Counted from the first letter of the stretch, positions 22,526-32,151 are shown. The stretch is DNA of 64,000 nt from Yponomeuta sedellus (GCA_934045075.1 OW203725.1:3329623-3393622); one strand, 5' to 3'. Translations and numbers: made by a program. Notes: generated by a model not told the origin, from the sequence alone.

Positions 22526-22845
22526 TCCGAGTGATTGGTATCAATCACTTGAGTTAAGCAACGACAGGCGCGGTCAGGTGCAGGATGGGTGACCGTCCCG
22601 TGACTACCGTTAGTGGCGTTTTTCCGACCGCTTCCGTGCTTCGCAAGGCACGTTTAGCCGTTGGTGCCGGCTGTCTTATAATGGCAGTCGTTAAGCCATG
22701 TCATGTTTGATAAATTCTGACAGTAAGGCCCGCCACTGTCTTACAATCCTCCACCAACCCATGATGGAGTATGGCCTAACCTTCCTGCGATGCAGAAAGA
22801 GACCTGTGCCCCAGCAGTGGGGACATACAAGGGTTGATAACGAAT
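22526..22845 (+). mobile_element. 5S-SINE-a, nearly full length
   Basis: Starts in the head at CCGAGTGATTGGTATCAATC and carries the clearest 5S-like promoter block of the a family: GTTAAGCAACGACAGGCGCG, then GATGGGTGACCGTCCC. It ends at GGGTTGATAACG. A small deletion lies in the body near 22700. Confidence 0.85.
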
Positions 22846-23029
22846 TCTGCTATTATATCCACTTTCTTTTGTAGCATCCCAAAAATCTTTCATATTATGA
22901 AATCGAGTACGTACTCGTAAATAAATATTTTCGACACGAAAGATAATATTTTTTTCGGGATTCCAAAGTACCTAAGTAAAAGTAAAAATACAATTAAAAT
23001 AACTTCCACACAACACAATCACTTGTCAC

Positions 23030-23135
23030 GGTCCCAAACTAGGATACCCTGTGCAATGGTAACCAGGCAACAGCGTCACAATCATGAAAATAAACCCAGA
23101 ATAAGGCCATTTAATTTTGTACAAACGGCAATGAT
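23030..23135 (-). repeat. Diverged tRNA-SINE-2-like body
   Basis: GGTCCCAAACTAGGATACCC then GGTAACCAGGCAACAGCG resembles, with consistent changes, the complement of the tRNA-SINE-2 body. The same variant recurs at 27120-27235, so it may be a separate subfamily. Confidence 0.45.
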
Positions 23136-23212
23136 CAGTCAAGTGAAATCAAGTATATATATATATTTTGGAATATATATTTGATTTAGAAGGAATATGC
23201 ATTCTTTTCGAT

Positions 23213-24078
23213 ATCAACCCTTTGTACGTCCTCACTGATAAAGCACGAGTCTCTTCCTGCATCGCAGAAAGGCTAGGCTATACTCCACCACGCGGGCCAA
23301 ATCCGGGCTGGTGGAGGATTGTAAGATAGTGGCGGGCCTTACTGCCCACGCTGATACTGTTACTGTAAGAAGTAAGAAGTTATCAAGCCGCCAAGTTATC
23401 AAGTTAAGGCTCTGACATAGCTTAACGACTGCCATTACATAACAACCGGCACCAACGACTTAACGTACCTTGCGAAGCACGGGACCGCTCAGAAAAATGC
23501 CACTAGCGGTAGTCACGAGATGGTTATGTTAGGTAAAGGACCCACTTAAATACTAATACTTAAAACTAATAAAAAATTACACTTACAAATTCTGTCCGCG
23601 TCAACGCCTCTCGACTTGGCAGCCGGCGCCGGGATGGGTACACTGAGGTTTGGAGATCCCTAGACTTCCCCGTCAATCCAAAAGGTTTCTTTCCCCAGAA
23701 AGCTACCTACCTGCAGTGCACTTTCACGACACCGCGTTTTATCACAATATATTTGGGCGATCCGTCGCCCAACAATAACACTGTCACTACGGGAACCCTC
23801 CCTGCACTTTACACGAAGATACAAGCCCGGCAATCTAATTGCCACATCAATTTGGGCCAACAAACGTTTTACACGTTTTCCAACCAAAAAACAAGAGATC
23901 AAAAAGTGCACAGACTCATCTGACAACTGTCAAGTACAAGATTTTGGAACGCAGACGTTCCAAAATCAAACTTCAATTCTAAACAGGTTATACATCCAGT
24001 ATCTGACCGCGCCTGTTGTTGCTTAACCCAATTCATTGTTTCCAATCACTCGGTTCCACTAGGCCACGAGTCCTTCGT
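23213..24078 (-). mobile_element. 5S-SINE-a interrupted by a solo LTR
   Basis: The left part (23213-23526) holds the 3' end and body. The right part (23986-24078) holds the 5S-like block (complement of ACCGCGCCTGTTGTTGCTTA) and head. The two parts join precisely when the 459-base insert and one GGTTA copy are removed. The body has an extra local duplication near 23370-23410. Confidence 0.85.
23527..23985. mobile_element. Solo LTR, 459 bp, 5-bp target duplication
   Basis: Begins TGTTAGGT and ends CTAAACA, so it has the TG...CA termini of LTRs. It is flanked by identical GGTTA at 23522-23526 and 23986-23990. There are no gag or pol sequences, so only a recombined single LTR remains. An 88-codon frame on the minus strand (23660-23926) has no recognisable domain. 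The superfamily (Gypsy, BEL or Copia) and orientation cannot be told from the LTR alone. Confidence 0.75.
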
Positions 24079-24113
24079 TTTCTTCATTGTGTTCGCTAAA
24101 TGTCAATGTACAT

Positions 24114-24165
24114 ATAGATAGATAGATAGAGAACAATTTACTGTACATAAAAATGGAAACGTTAA
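24114..24165 (-). mobile_element. LINE 3' terminus with GATA tail
   Basis: TAGATAGATAGATAGAGAAC then TTTACTGTACAT is the reverse complement of the LINE terminus (GTACA...TTCTCTATCTA). Only the last 30 or so bases of the LINE are recognisable. Confidence 0.6.
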
Positions 24166-24384
24166 AAGTAACGAGTGGGAATTAACCCCACGACTTCCGG
24201 CACAAAACAAATGGTATTTTGATACATCCCTGTGGGTATAACCCACTTAGCTCACAGGCGATCACGACGGCATCGGCTATTCTAATTCATTGGCCACAAA
24301 CGGTGCAGTGTAATTTGGTGTGGTAGGTGTGAAAGCTTAATAAGTAGGTAAATCATTTGAACATTTAACGGGTCTAGTCGCTCA

Positions 24385-24483
24385 AGCGCTGAGGTGTGTG
24401 TACATTGCAGGCACTCTGGTTTCCTCAAGATATTTTCCTTCACAATTAGCGGGCGATTTTGCTATTACAAATTTGCAAGTATA
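24385..24483 (-). mobile_element. tRNA-SINE-3-like body fragment
   Basis: CTCTGGTTTCCTCAAGATAT, TTTCCTTCACAATTAGCG and GCTATTACAAATTTGC match the complement of the family's body. Head and tail are lost. Confidence 0.5.
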
Positions 24484-24847
24484 CGCCAAGTTTCTTCTAT
24501 TGGTGACGCTAGTTAGGTGCGGGTAGCCCCTTAACGTTGCATTCGAAATAAATATTCTCTCAAACAAACCAACTGCAGGAGTAAGTTTGTAAATGGTAAA
24601 ATTTGGTTAAAGTAAAACCATTTTTAACCATTTTTTTTTTAAATCTACTTCTTTTTGTTGTCATTTTCCTCTCCTATCTCCTATCTCCTATTCTCCTATT
24701 GTGACCAATGTAAACCATGATGGCGGCGCAGAATAACTCGATGATATCTATCTGAAACCATGAAAAGAAATAAAAAGAAAATAATCCTTCTGGGACCATT
24801 TTGGATTTTGAAATGATCCTAGAAGATATTGAAATTACCTTCCTTCT

Positions 24848-24905
24848 TAACTCAAGTGATTGATTCCAATCGCTCAGTTCGACTAGCCCACGAGCGCTTC
24901 GCTTG
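24848..24905 (-). mobile_element. 5S-SINE-a head fragment
   Basis: CAAGTGATTGATTCCAATCG and CCCACGAGCGCTTCG are the complement of the element's 5' end. Nothing of the promoter block or body follows. Confidence 0.65.
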
Positions 24906-24956
24906 CTGCATGTTTGACGGACGTACAACGGGGCCTTAATTTTTTGCGTTCGAAAT

Positions 24957-25265
24957 ACGACATACATACATAGCCTCACGCTTGTATCCCAGAGGGGTAG
25001 GCAGAGACCAGGGACTGCCACTTGCCACCATCCTGACAGATCACCTTCGCTTCATCAACGTTCATAAGTCGTTGCAGGCACGCACGCCGGTTCCGGGTGC
25101 TTTTTATCTTTCCCTTTGCTTATACATGCCCTATTTGGTCGATTTATGTCCGCCTAGGACATACATCGACCAAACCTTACTTACCCTTACCAGCCCTTCC
25201 ACTCACATTCGCAAAATATACTCGTATTTGTTTCGTAAATCTTTCTTCCTTTCCTTCGACATATG
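24957..25265 (-). pseudogene. LINE-RTE-B 3' fragment
   Basis: On the minus strand it carries the same order as 10382-10625: the GGGAAGGGCTGG region, the complement of CGCCTAGGACATACATCGAC, GTACCCGG-like words, then TCCCTGGTCTCTGCC and the TATG tail (given strand ACATACATACATAGCCTCAC). A local inverted duplication of CGATTTATGTCCGCC with GGACATACATCG near 25140-25170 distorts the frame. Confidence 0.7.
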
Positions 25266-25654
25266 AAACCCTAAAAAATTACGTACACCACAAAGCTAAC
25301 ACGCGATCCGATGGGGTCGCCTATGCTAATTCTCCAGCCAAGAGAGGTGGCGTAATGCGTAATCCGCTTAGCCTATCACCCGCCAGGATCTTTGTAAAAC
25401 GCGTGCGTTATCTCTAGCCCATAAGTTACTTTATGTGAGGTGGCAGTATTCTGTTCTAGCCTCCCGAAACGTTACCTGCGTCAAACGTGACGAGACGTTG
25501 GGAAAACCTCAGAAATACTTACACCCGGTTTCTCGTACACAAAGCTGATCGCAAGATGCTGATCTGCTATTTTGTCATTGCCCAGTTTCTAATACGTCTT
25601 AATATACATTCTCTTAATACTGTTGACAGGCTGTCAATTGGGAAAAATGTATAA
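25266..25654. other. Unassigned stretch
   Basis: No gene. GAGACGTTGGGAAAACCTCA at about 25492 is a GAAACGT-type repeat relic. Confidence 0.35.
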
Positions 25655-26520
25655 AAAAACTGATAACAGTGGCGCTAGCGGTAGAGCGCTGGTTTCTGAT
25701 TCGGGTCAAACGAATTATTTTATACCAAGTACTTTGTTGTCTATGTTATGTACGTTTGAGAAGTTATAGCAGCAATACCACTCGCTGACTACGACGGAAT
25801 ATGTCGTGAGGAAATCTAAAGTGGGGGATCAACGGGCGAGTAAGACCGCGGTAAAACCGCGAACTTGACTCACAAATACCGACGAACTTGACTCGCGGCT
25901 CGTGGGCGCTGATCGACGAGCAGGCAAAACTTGCCTTGTGTTATCTCGCTATAGGATATTATTACGGTTATATACCGGTTTTATTTTGGTTCATATTTTT
26001 TTGCAATCTCCATTAGTTTATTATATGCTGCATGCTGATTCGCTTTGTTTTTATACTCGCTTGATTTAGTTTTCCATAAACAGGGACACTCTCGAAAGCC
26101 ATTTTAAAAAAAAAATATTATTAAATCCTTTCTGCAAGTACGTAGATCCATTATTGTGACACGGACTGAGCACGTCCGTCTTCTAGCGCTGTCGCCGAAA
26201 AGTGATGGCTCGGCTCGCCGGCCGTGATCGACACACGGTTTTGCATGGCGAGCCGAGTATAAAATATAGCATGACGACGAGCCGAGAGCCAGGCTCGGAC
26301 CGCCGAGTGTAAAATACCGATTTTACACCACAGTTTTGCAATGGTACACCGGCGAGCTTTGCCGACGAGCTGTAAAACAGCGGTCTTACTCACCCGTCGA
26401 TCAACAGCTTAAGTATCTAGGTATTCTAATGCTTCAGCGCTTGAAATTTCCAATCCGCGGTGGGCACGCGTGGTAATTATGCCCATACTCACTCTCTCTG
26501 GGAGACCGCATGTGCCGTGC
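25655..26520 (+). mobile_element. tRNA-SINE-3-like element interrupted by a MITE
   Basis: The left part has a degenerate A box (GTGGCGCTAGCGGTAGAGCG) and the body up to GTCGTGAGGAAATCTAAAG. After the MITE the right part resumes with CTTAAGTATCTAGGTATTC and the tail GGGCACGCGTGGTAATTATG then CTCTCTCTGGGAGA. This tail differs from that of 14041-14298, so two tail subfamilies exist. Confidence 0.6.
25834..26398. mobile_element. MITE, 565 bp, GATCAAC target duplication
   Basis: Termini GGGCGAGTAAGACCGC and the near-complement GCGGTCTTACTCACCC are inverted repeats. GATCAAC occurs at 25827-25833 and 26399-26405. The interior is rich in short GACGAGC/GCTCGTC-like inverted words (GAGCCGAG, CGGCTCG) and codes for nothing recognisable. 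The 7-bp (perhaps 8-bp degenerate) duplication would suit a hAT-like mobiliser, which is inference. Confidence 0.65.
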
Positions 26521-26871
26521 CGTGTGACGTTTATAGGTTACATTAGAAAAGATGGCGCTAGCTAGCGCGGTAAAGCGGCTTCACAGAATAAGGCTCGCTC
26601 ATTTACTGATAACACACGGATTCATGCGAAATGATTTTTAACCCTTTTTGCGGTGGCTAACCGAGCGTGTGCGTTATAAATCACAATGTTTTGTAACCCT
26701 TAATTTGTACGTGAAATGTCACGTTTTTATCTCGTTTATTCGACTAGCTCTCCGCGTTCGGGTTTGTTTGCTGACTGCCTAGGTTTCTAAGCGTGATTAG
26801 ATAATGTAGGGTATATTATTGATTAGTTTTCAATACAGATCAATTTTATTTTAACGTAAATAATTTATATT
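26521..26871. other. Unassigned stretch
   Basis: No gene or repeat recognised. Confidence 0.35.
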
Positions 26872-27040
26872 CAGGGGTGGGCAGCAGCGCCCCCTGCAGT
26901 ACAATTCCACCGAACTGCGATCCCAAACCCGCATACCCAGCGTGGGGATTATTGGCATTACCCCCTATGATAGCACAACGTGGCGCTCTTTAGGGGAGGG
27001 CTATGTCCAGCAGTGGACTAGTATAGCCTGACGACGACGA
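26872..27040 (+). mobile_element. Non-autonomous element with LINE-RTE-A tail
   Basis: Runs GGGTGGGCAGCAGCGCC, TTCCACCGAACTGCGATCCC, CAGCGTGGGGATTATTGGC, then GAGGGCTATGTCCAGCAGTG and a GACGACGACGA triplet tail. The 3' third equals the end of LINE-RTE-A; the 5' two thirds do not encode the LINE protein. Confidence 0.7.
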
Positions 27041-27119
27041 CGAATTTATATTCTACTTCCTAAATGTTAATGTTTGGTAATGTAAGCCGTGGAAATATTA
27101 ACAAAAATAGCATCCACTG

Positions 27120-27235
27120 AACATAATCGCTTGTGTCCTAAAGTAGGATACCCGTGCTACGGTCGTTATGGCCGAGGTCATTTTGTACAAATGTACGGTG
27201 GCCCGCAGTGGAAATGGAACCCACTAACTCCAACA
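27120..27235 (-). repeat. Diverged tRNA-SINE-2-like relic
   Basis: GTAGGATACCCGTGCTACGG and GAGGTCATTTTGTACAAATG place it with the variant repeat at 23030-23135. Identification rests on short shared words. Confidence 0.35.
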
Positions 27236-27298
27236 TAACAATTCGACTTGTAAAATAGGTAACAATCTTAGTTTAATATAATCGTAGTAGTAGATGTA

Positions 27299-27927
27299 TC
27301 ACACTAATATTACATACTCAAAGTTTGTGAGTATGAATGTGGTAGTTAGCCAGTGTCGGCTAGGTCTACCTCACGATGGGCTGGTTGAGAGAGCGGAATG
27401 GGAGGTGAAGTGAATGGACTTACTTGGTGATGGTGGATGATGGCTCGCTTTAGCTGTTGGGCAGATGATGAGCGGTGATGGATGAGCTGATGCGTCCAGC
27501 GCACGGAGAACACTCCTGCACTGTTCACTTATAGTCTAATATTGTCAATATATTGTTCTTTGAGCTGATAAAGTTTCTTCGTCACCAAATGTCTATCACT
27601 TCACGAGAATTCGAGCACTTATCACGCGCGTATGTCACAGTGCGAATGTGTATGCAGATGGCTGGATAAATTAGTAGCGAGCGAGCGGCACGAGCGACGG
27701 CATCGGAACGACACGAATGAGCGAATGACCACAGATTCATGATTACGTCGCGCGATCGATTCTCGCGCGAACAGTATGTTTGTTACTTCTTCACGTCTAA
27801 AGGGCTGGAGCGGTTTTAATAAAATTTAGTATGGCGTTAGCTGACACCCTGGATTAACACATAGGCTACTTTTACTGCGGGAAAATATCTTAATTTCATG
27901 GGAAAATCGATAAACCGTAGGTAACAG
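27299..27927 (+). mobile_element. Non-autonomous Helitron, 5' part split by an insertion
   Basis: Starts TCACACTAATATTAC directly after an A, the expected A|TC Helitron border. It proceeds through AAAGTTTGTGAGTATG and, after the insert, TTTGTTACTTCTTCACG, GGTTTTAATAAAATTTAG and ATTAACACATAGGCTAC. The 3' CTAG end is not reached. Confidence 0.65.
27336..27773. mobile_element. LTR-like insertion inside the Helitron, 438 bp
   Basis: GTATG flanks it at 27331-27335 and 27774-27778. On the minus strand it starts TGTTCGCGCGAGAATCG and ends ACTACCACATT, so TG...CA termini fit if the last two bases are extra. The segment is GC- and CpG-richer than its surroundings near 27600-27770. The 60-codon frame on the minus strand is motif-free. 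Confidence 0.5.
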
Positions 27928-27936
27928 CCAGCACAT

Positions 27937-28223
27937 CGTTATCAACCCTTGTATATCCCCACTGCTGAGTCACGGGTCTCTTCCTGCATCGCAAGAAGGT
28001 TAGGCCTTACTCCACCACAGGGGCCCATTCCGGGTTGGTGGAGGATTGAAGACAGTGGCGGGCCTTACTGTCAGAAGTTATCAAGCCGCCCATAAGGCCT
28101 CTGACATGGCTTAACGACTGCCATTATGACAACCGGCACCAATGGCTTAACGTGCCTTGCGAAGCGCGGAAGTGCTCGAAAAAATGCTACTAGCGGTAGT
28201 CACGGGATGCTCACCTATCCTGT
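27937..28223 (-). mobile_element. 5S-SINE-a without its 5S-like head
   Basis: Complete 3' end and body on the minus strand, stopping after the complement of GTAGTCACGGGATGCTCACC. The 5S promoter block and head are missing. Confidence 0.8.
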
Positions 28224-28261
28224 ACATAGTATAGCTAGTATATAATAAACATCAAAGCAGT

Positions 28262-28506
28262 TAAATAAATATATATTCATGGACATATTACACAGATCTC
28301 GTTAGCCCTATACTAAGTACAACTAAATGACTTGTGTTATAGGAGCTAACTTGACAGTAAATTTAATGCAATAAATACATAGATAACATCAAAGACCCGA
28401 GACAAACTAGAAAAGTTCGTTTCCTAGTTTGACCCGGAACGGGATCGAACCCGAGACCTTCGGTTTTACAGTCAGCGTGTCAAACCGTTGCGCCACCGAG
28501 GCCGTC
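28262..28506 (-). mobile_element. tRNA-SINE-4
   Basis: On the minus strand the head reads GACGGCCTCGGTGGCGCAAC, an anticodon-arm-like GACTGTAAAACC, then B box GGTTCGATCCC. The body continues through the complement of CAAACTAGAAAAGTTCG and ends near ACATATTACACAGATCTCG (given strand). It is the only copy in the window. The tRNA-like part is not a plausible functional gene because it continues directly into the SINE body. Confidence 0.7.
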
Positions 28507-28628
28507 TTTAGTTAGTTTCACAATTTATAGATTATGTTGTAGAGAAGAAGCTAACAAATAAACTCAACATTTATTGTAGACTTAAACCTGGTCGGACTTT
28601 TCCGATATAACAACACCCGTAAGTAAAT

Positions 28629-28678
28629 CCGGACTAAAAGTCTACAATGTGTTGTGCTTACGAAAGTTTTAGTTCAAC
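28629..28678 (+). repeat. 50-bp segment shared with 41409-41458
   Basis: TCCGGACTAAAAGTCTACAA then GTTGTGCTTACGAAAG is nearly identical at both places and in the same orientation. It belongs to no family identified here. At this locus GTAGACTTAAACC upstream is a partial inverted copy. Confidence 0.6.
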
Positions 28679-28967
28679 ATTTATTCTTAGATTTTAGAAT
28701 TATACTTTTAATTTTCATTTTTCTTGCTGTGCAATAAAGTGTATCTAAGAGTTAAAGTGCTGCCGTTTCTCCATAATAGAACCTATTCGATTTTTCTCGC
28801 GTTTTCAACAGATATTTCTATGAAAATTACCTACACACAAACACCTTTCACGTTTATTGTTACGGGTAGACATTTTCATAAATGGTTCTGCAGTTTGACA
28901 GGACAGGTAGTGATGTATTGGCAGCAGCATGTTAGCCGTTTGCGAGAATTTATACGACGTGGCTTAT

Positions 28968-29990
28968 GTGAAATGAGAGATAAATTGTAGTACATTTAGA
29001 GTATGCAGTTAACTAAAAGAAAGCTATGAAAAGCTAAGAATAAGTTTGATAAGACGAACGCCGATAGACACACTTTTTTCGGCTATCCAAAAATTCCACA
29101 AAGTACACAAAAATTTGGACTTTTGAAAGAGAACCCATTATATCACCATCAAATACAATTAGCATTAAGTTTTTCTTTTGTATATTATTTTTTGTGCAAT
29201 AAAGAATTAATAGTAATAATTAGAGTATGCAGTTAAATAAAAGAAAGCTATGAAAACCTCAGAATAAGTTTGATAATATGATACCGTTGATATCGTGATA
29301 TCGTTCCGATGTTAAACCTAACTGCAAAGTAGGTAGTCGGGGCTGTAAGTAATGCAATTTGCTTAAGTCAGATGTCGCTGCCTGTACGTAATACAGAGAA
29401 TATTGTAAAGAGGTTCGAAATTTCACTGATGCCGTGAGTCGCCCATTGGCTAAATTGGTAGAGCGCTGGTACGGATAGCCAGAGGTTGCGGGTTCGAATC
29501 CCGGCATGGGTGAAAATTTTTAGCCTCTAAATAGGTTTTTAAATTTGTTCCTTAGCACGGGTTAGTGCATTAAAAATAAAAATAGTGTAAAAGAAAGCTA
29601 TGAAAACCTCAGAATAAGTTTGATAAGATGAACGCCGATAGACACACTTTTTTCGTCTATTCAAAAATTCTACAAAGTACACAAAAACTTGGGACTTTTG
29701 AAAGAAAATCCATCAAACCACCTTCAAATGCAATTAGCATTAAGTTTTTCTTTTGTACATTATCTTTTATGCAATAAAGAAATTTTAATAATAATGTGAA
29801 ATGAGAAATAAATTGCAGTATATTTAGTGTTTGCAGTCAACTAAAAGAAAGCAATGAAAACCTTAGTCTAATAAGTTGGATAAGACGATCGCCGTTAGAC
29901 ACCCTTTTTTATTTATTCAAAAGTTTACAAAGTTCACAAAAAATTAAAACTTTCGAAAGAAAATTCATCAAATCACCTTTAGTAATTGTC
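28968..29990 (+). repeat. Three-unit tandem array, about 250-bp monomer
   Basis: Unit 1 is 28968-29219, unit 2 is 29220-29796 including a SINE insertion, and unit 3 is 29797-29990. Each contains AAAAGAAAGCTATGAAAA (or a one-base variant), GACACACTTTTTTCG-like and CACAAAG-like words. Units 1 and 2 end with TGCAATAAAGAA. That end resembles a LINE 3' terminus, so the monomer may be a tandemised LINE end. Confidence 0.7.
29277..29587 (+). mobile_element. tRNA-SINE-1, full length, with 39-bp flanking duplication
   Basis: The element starts near GATATCGTTCCGATG and has a leader of about 150 bases (GATGTCGCTGCCTGTACG). The tRNA-like part follows (CCATTGGCTAAATTGGTAG; GGTTCGAATCCCGG), then the tail AGCCTCTAAATAGG and TAGCACGGGTTAGTGC with an A-rich end. 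An identical 39-base stretch lies at 29238-29276 and 29588-29626. That is longer than usual for a SINE target duplication. Confidence 0.85.
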
Positions 29991-30471
29991 AAATTGTGTC
30001 ATTTTATCACAAAACGCGTGACTCCAGCCATCGTAGATACTACCCCGGCTAGTTTACAATTCGATTTACATTGCAAAGTCGAATAACTCGCAGATTAACA
30101 AGTAGATTCTTACACGCAATGTAGCTCGAATTCGTAGTTCTATGAAACAAGCCCCAGATATTCAGGGTATCATTCCTAATAACTTAACACCCCAAATCAC
30201 GTAGTTGACCTATCTCAAAGTAACACCTATTCTAGCCTACAAATCGATCCAGCTGAGGGCAACCCTGCCTGGTCGAAACATACAAGGTAACTCCTTTCAG
30301 CAGTGTCACTTTTGTGAATAGAAAATGAATGAATGCATGAAAATTATTTATTCCACTAAAAACTAATTTGTACTAAGGCGAGCTTAATACTAAATAGTGT
30401 AATTAAACTAAATAGTAAAGCATTCTTTTGTGTGATATGAGCTGGAATGTATACATACGTAATTGGAAAAC
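29991..30471. other. Unassigned stretch
   Basis: No gene or repeat family recognised. Confidence 0.35.
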
Positions 30472-30670
30472 ATAAGATAAGAATATTCTTTATTGTACAC
30501 TGAAAAAAACATCAAATACGAAATAATTACATATATACACATTACAAAGGTACACAGTACGATTGGCGGTCTTATTGCTGAAAGGAATTTCTTCCAGACA
30601 ACATTACGATAGAAAGTTGCTGAAGAAAATTAGAAGACGGGTAGCCATTCCAAATTCGAATATTAAAACA
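30472..30670 (-). mobile_element. CR1-like LINE 3' end
   Basis: Given strand: ATAAGATAAGAATATTCTTT, ATTGTACACTG, CGATTGGCGGTCTTATTGCT, AATTTCTTCCAGACAAC. This is colinear with the 3' UTR of the coding LINE at 32722-33558 on the same strand. No coding part remains. Confidence 0.75.
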
Positions 30671-30856
30671 TACTTTTATTTAATAATAATGCACTTACAT
30701 ACCTAATTTAGTCAAAGTATTTTTTTTAAGTGAGCCCAGTTGACATTTGACGCCAGTGACGCATCATGGTAAACGAAGATAAAGTCTAAGATTTTACGTG
30801 TTTATCTATTAAATGCCGGTTGAGTCTAGTTTTAAAGACACCCAGGTTATGTCTCC

Positions 30857-31180
30857 TACTATATTAATATTATGAATGTGAAAGTTTATGAAGATATTTG
30901 GATGTTTGCTACTATCACGCAATAACGGCTGAACGGATTTACATGAAACTTACAATACAGATAGACGTACATCTTTACTAGGACACAAGTTACTTAATAT
31001 CCCAGAATCCATTCCCTATTATTTCATTCCCGATAATATTTTAATTTTACCGTTACCTCTTTGTCAAGTTGTAAGTCAAGCAGTAAGATATTTATTGCGT
31101 TCCCATGGTAACAAAAACCATATGAACAGATTATGTGGCGGTATGAAATTCGCCGGGACAACTAGGATACAACAAAATTA
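30857..31180 (+). mobile_element. Helitron-like 5' fragment
   Basis: ATTAATATTATGAATGTGAA, GTTTATGAAGATATTTGG and GGCTGAACGGATTTACATGA follow the 5' part of the non-autonomous Helitrons at 36572 and 42428. The CTAG terminus is not found. Confidence 0.55.
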
Positions 31181-31443
31181 AGGGAGAAAATTTAACTTTA
31201 AGTGCAATTGGTTGGAATACTAATGAGTACCTGGATTGTCTGAAAGAGATCAATTCTAGTGATTAGATTCATTTTTATTTTAACTAAAGTGTGTTCTATC
31301 TTTCTCTATCTATCTATCTATATCGGTTTAAGATTCAATTTATTCCAGGCAACCCTATACCAAAACGATTACCGAAGGCAAAATTGAGATGGGCAGTAGG
31401 TGCTAAGCTAATATTAATATGCATTCTTTTACATCATAATAAT

Positions 31444-31803
31444 AGTTATCAACCCTTGTATGTCCCCACTGCTGGGGCACGGGTCTCTTCCTGCATCGCA
31501 GGAAGGTCAGGCCATACTCCACCAAGGGGGCCAAGTCCGGGTTGGTGGAGGATTGTAAGACAGTGGCGGGCCTTACTGTCAGAAGTTATCAAGCCGCCCA
31601 TAAGGCCTCTGACATGGCTTAACGACTGCCATTATATGACAGCCGGCACCAACGGCTTAACGTGCCTCGCGAAGCACGAAAACGCTCGCTTCCAGTAGCG
31701 GTAGTCACGGGAAGCTCACTCATCCTGTAACTGACCGCGCCTGTTGTTGCTTAACCAAGTGATTGATTCCAATCACTCGGTTCGCCTAGGCCACGAGCGC
31801 TTT
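31444..31803 (-). mobile_element. 5S-SINE-a, full length
   Basis: The most complete copy: on the minus strand it runs from the AGCGCTCGTGGCC head, through the 5S-like block, to the terminal complement of TTATCAACCCTTG. An open frame at 31291-31698 is only a translation of it. It faces another copy at 31849-31979, so the pair is inverted. Confidence 0.85.
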
Positions 31804-31848
31804 ATCATAATAATAATAATATCTAATTAACTGAAATCAGCGTGGGCA

Positions 31849-31979
31849 GTAAAGCCCGCCACTGTCTTACAATCCTCCGCCAACCCGGACTTGGCCCCCG
31901 TGGTGGGGTATGGCCTAAACTTCCTGCGATGCAGGAAGACCCGTGCCCCAACAGCGGGGACATACAACGGTTGATAACA
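31849..31979 (+). mobile_element. 5S-SINE-a 3' fragment
   Basis: Runs from AGTAAAGCCCGCCACTGTC to GGTTGATAAC. Its 3' end abuts the LINE-RTE-A coding fragment directly. Confidence 0.75.
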
Positions 31980-32140
31980 GCGTGGACAGGCCCTCCACCA
32001 GATGGTCTGACGACCTGGTTACCATGGCGGGGAGTCGCTGCATGCGGGCAGCACAAGACCGTGAAGCTGGAAAAACAACGAAGGAGGCCTATGTCCTGCA
32101 GTGGGTTTCAAATGGGTGATGACCATGAAGATGAAATGAG
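31980..32140 (+). pseudogene. LINE-RTE-A C-terminal fragment
   Basis: One frame reads VDRPSTRWSDDLVTMAGSRC, then MRAAQDREAGKTTKEAYVLQ, then WVSNG and a stop at TGA. This is the GRPPTRW...AQDR...EAYVQQW signature of RTE-like LINE C-termini. An ATGA/GATGA-rich tail follows. Confidence 0.75.
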
Positions 32141-32151
32141 ATCAATTGATT

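Noticed and set aside
23660..23926. 88-residue minus-strand frame as a host or gag gene
   Set aside because: It lies wholly inside the solo LTR and shows no recognised motif.
24674..25021. 115-residue minus-strand frame
   Set aside because: It is a mosaic of a 5S-SINE head, LINE-RTE-B end and low-complexity sequence.
28968..29990. CRISPR-like or satellite array
   Set aside because: Units are 250 bp and only three in number, without short regular repeats and spacers; the genome is eukaryotic.
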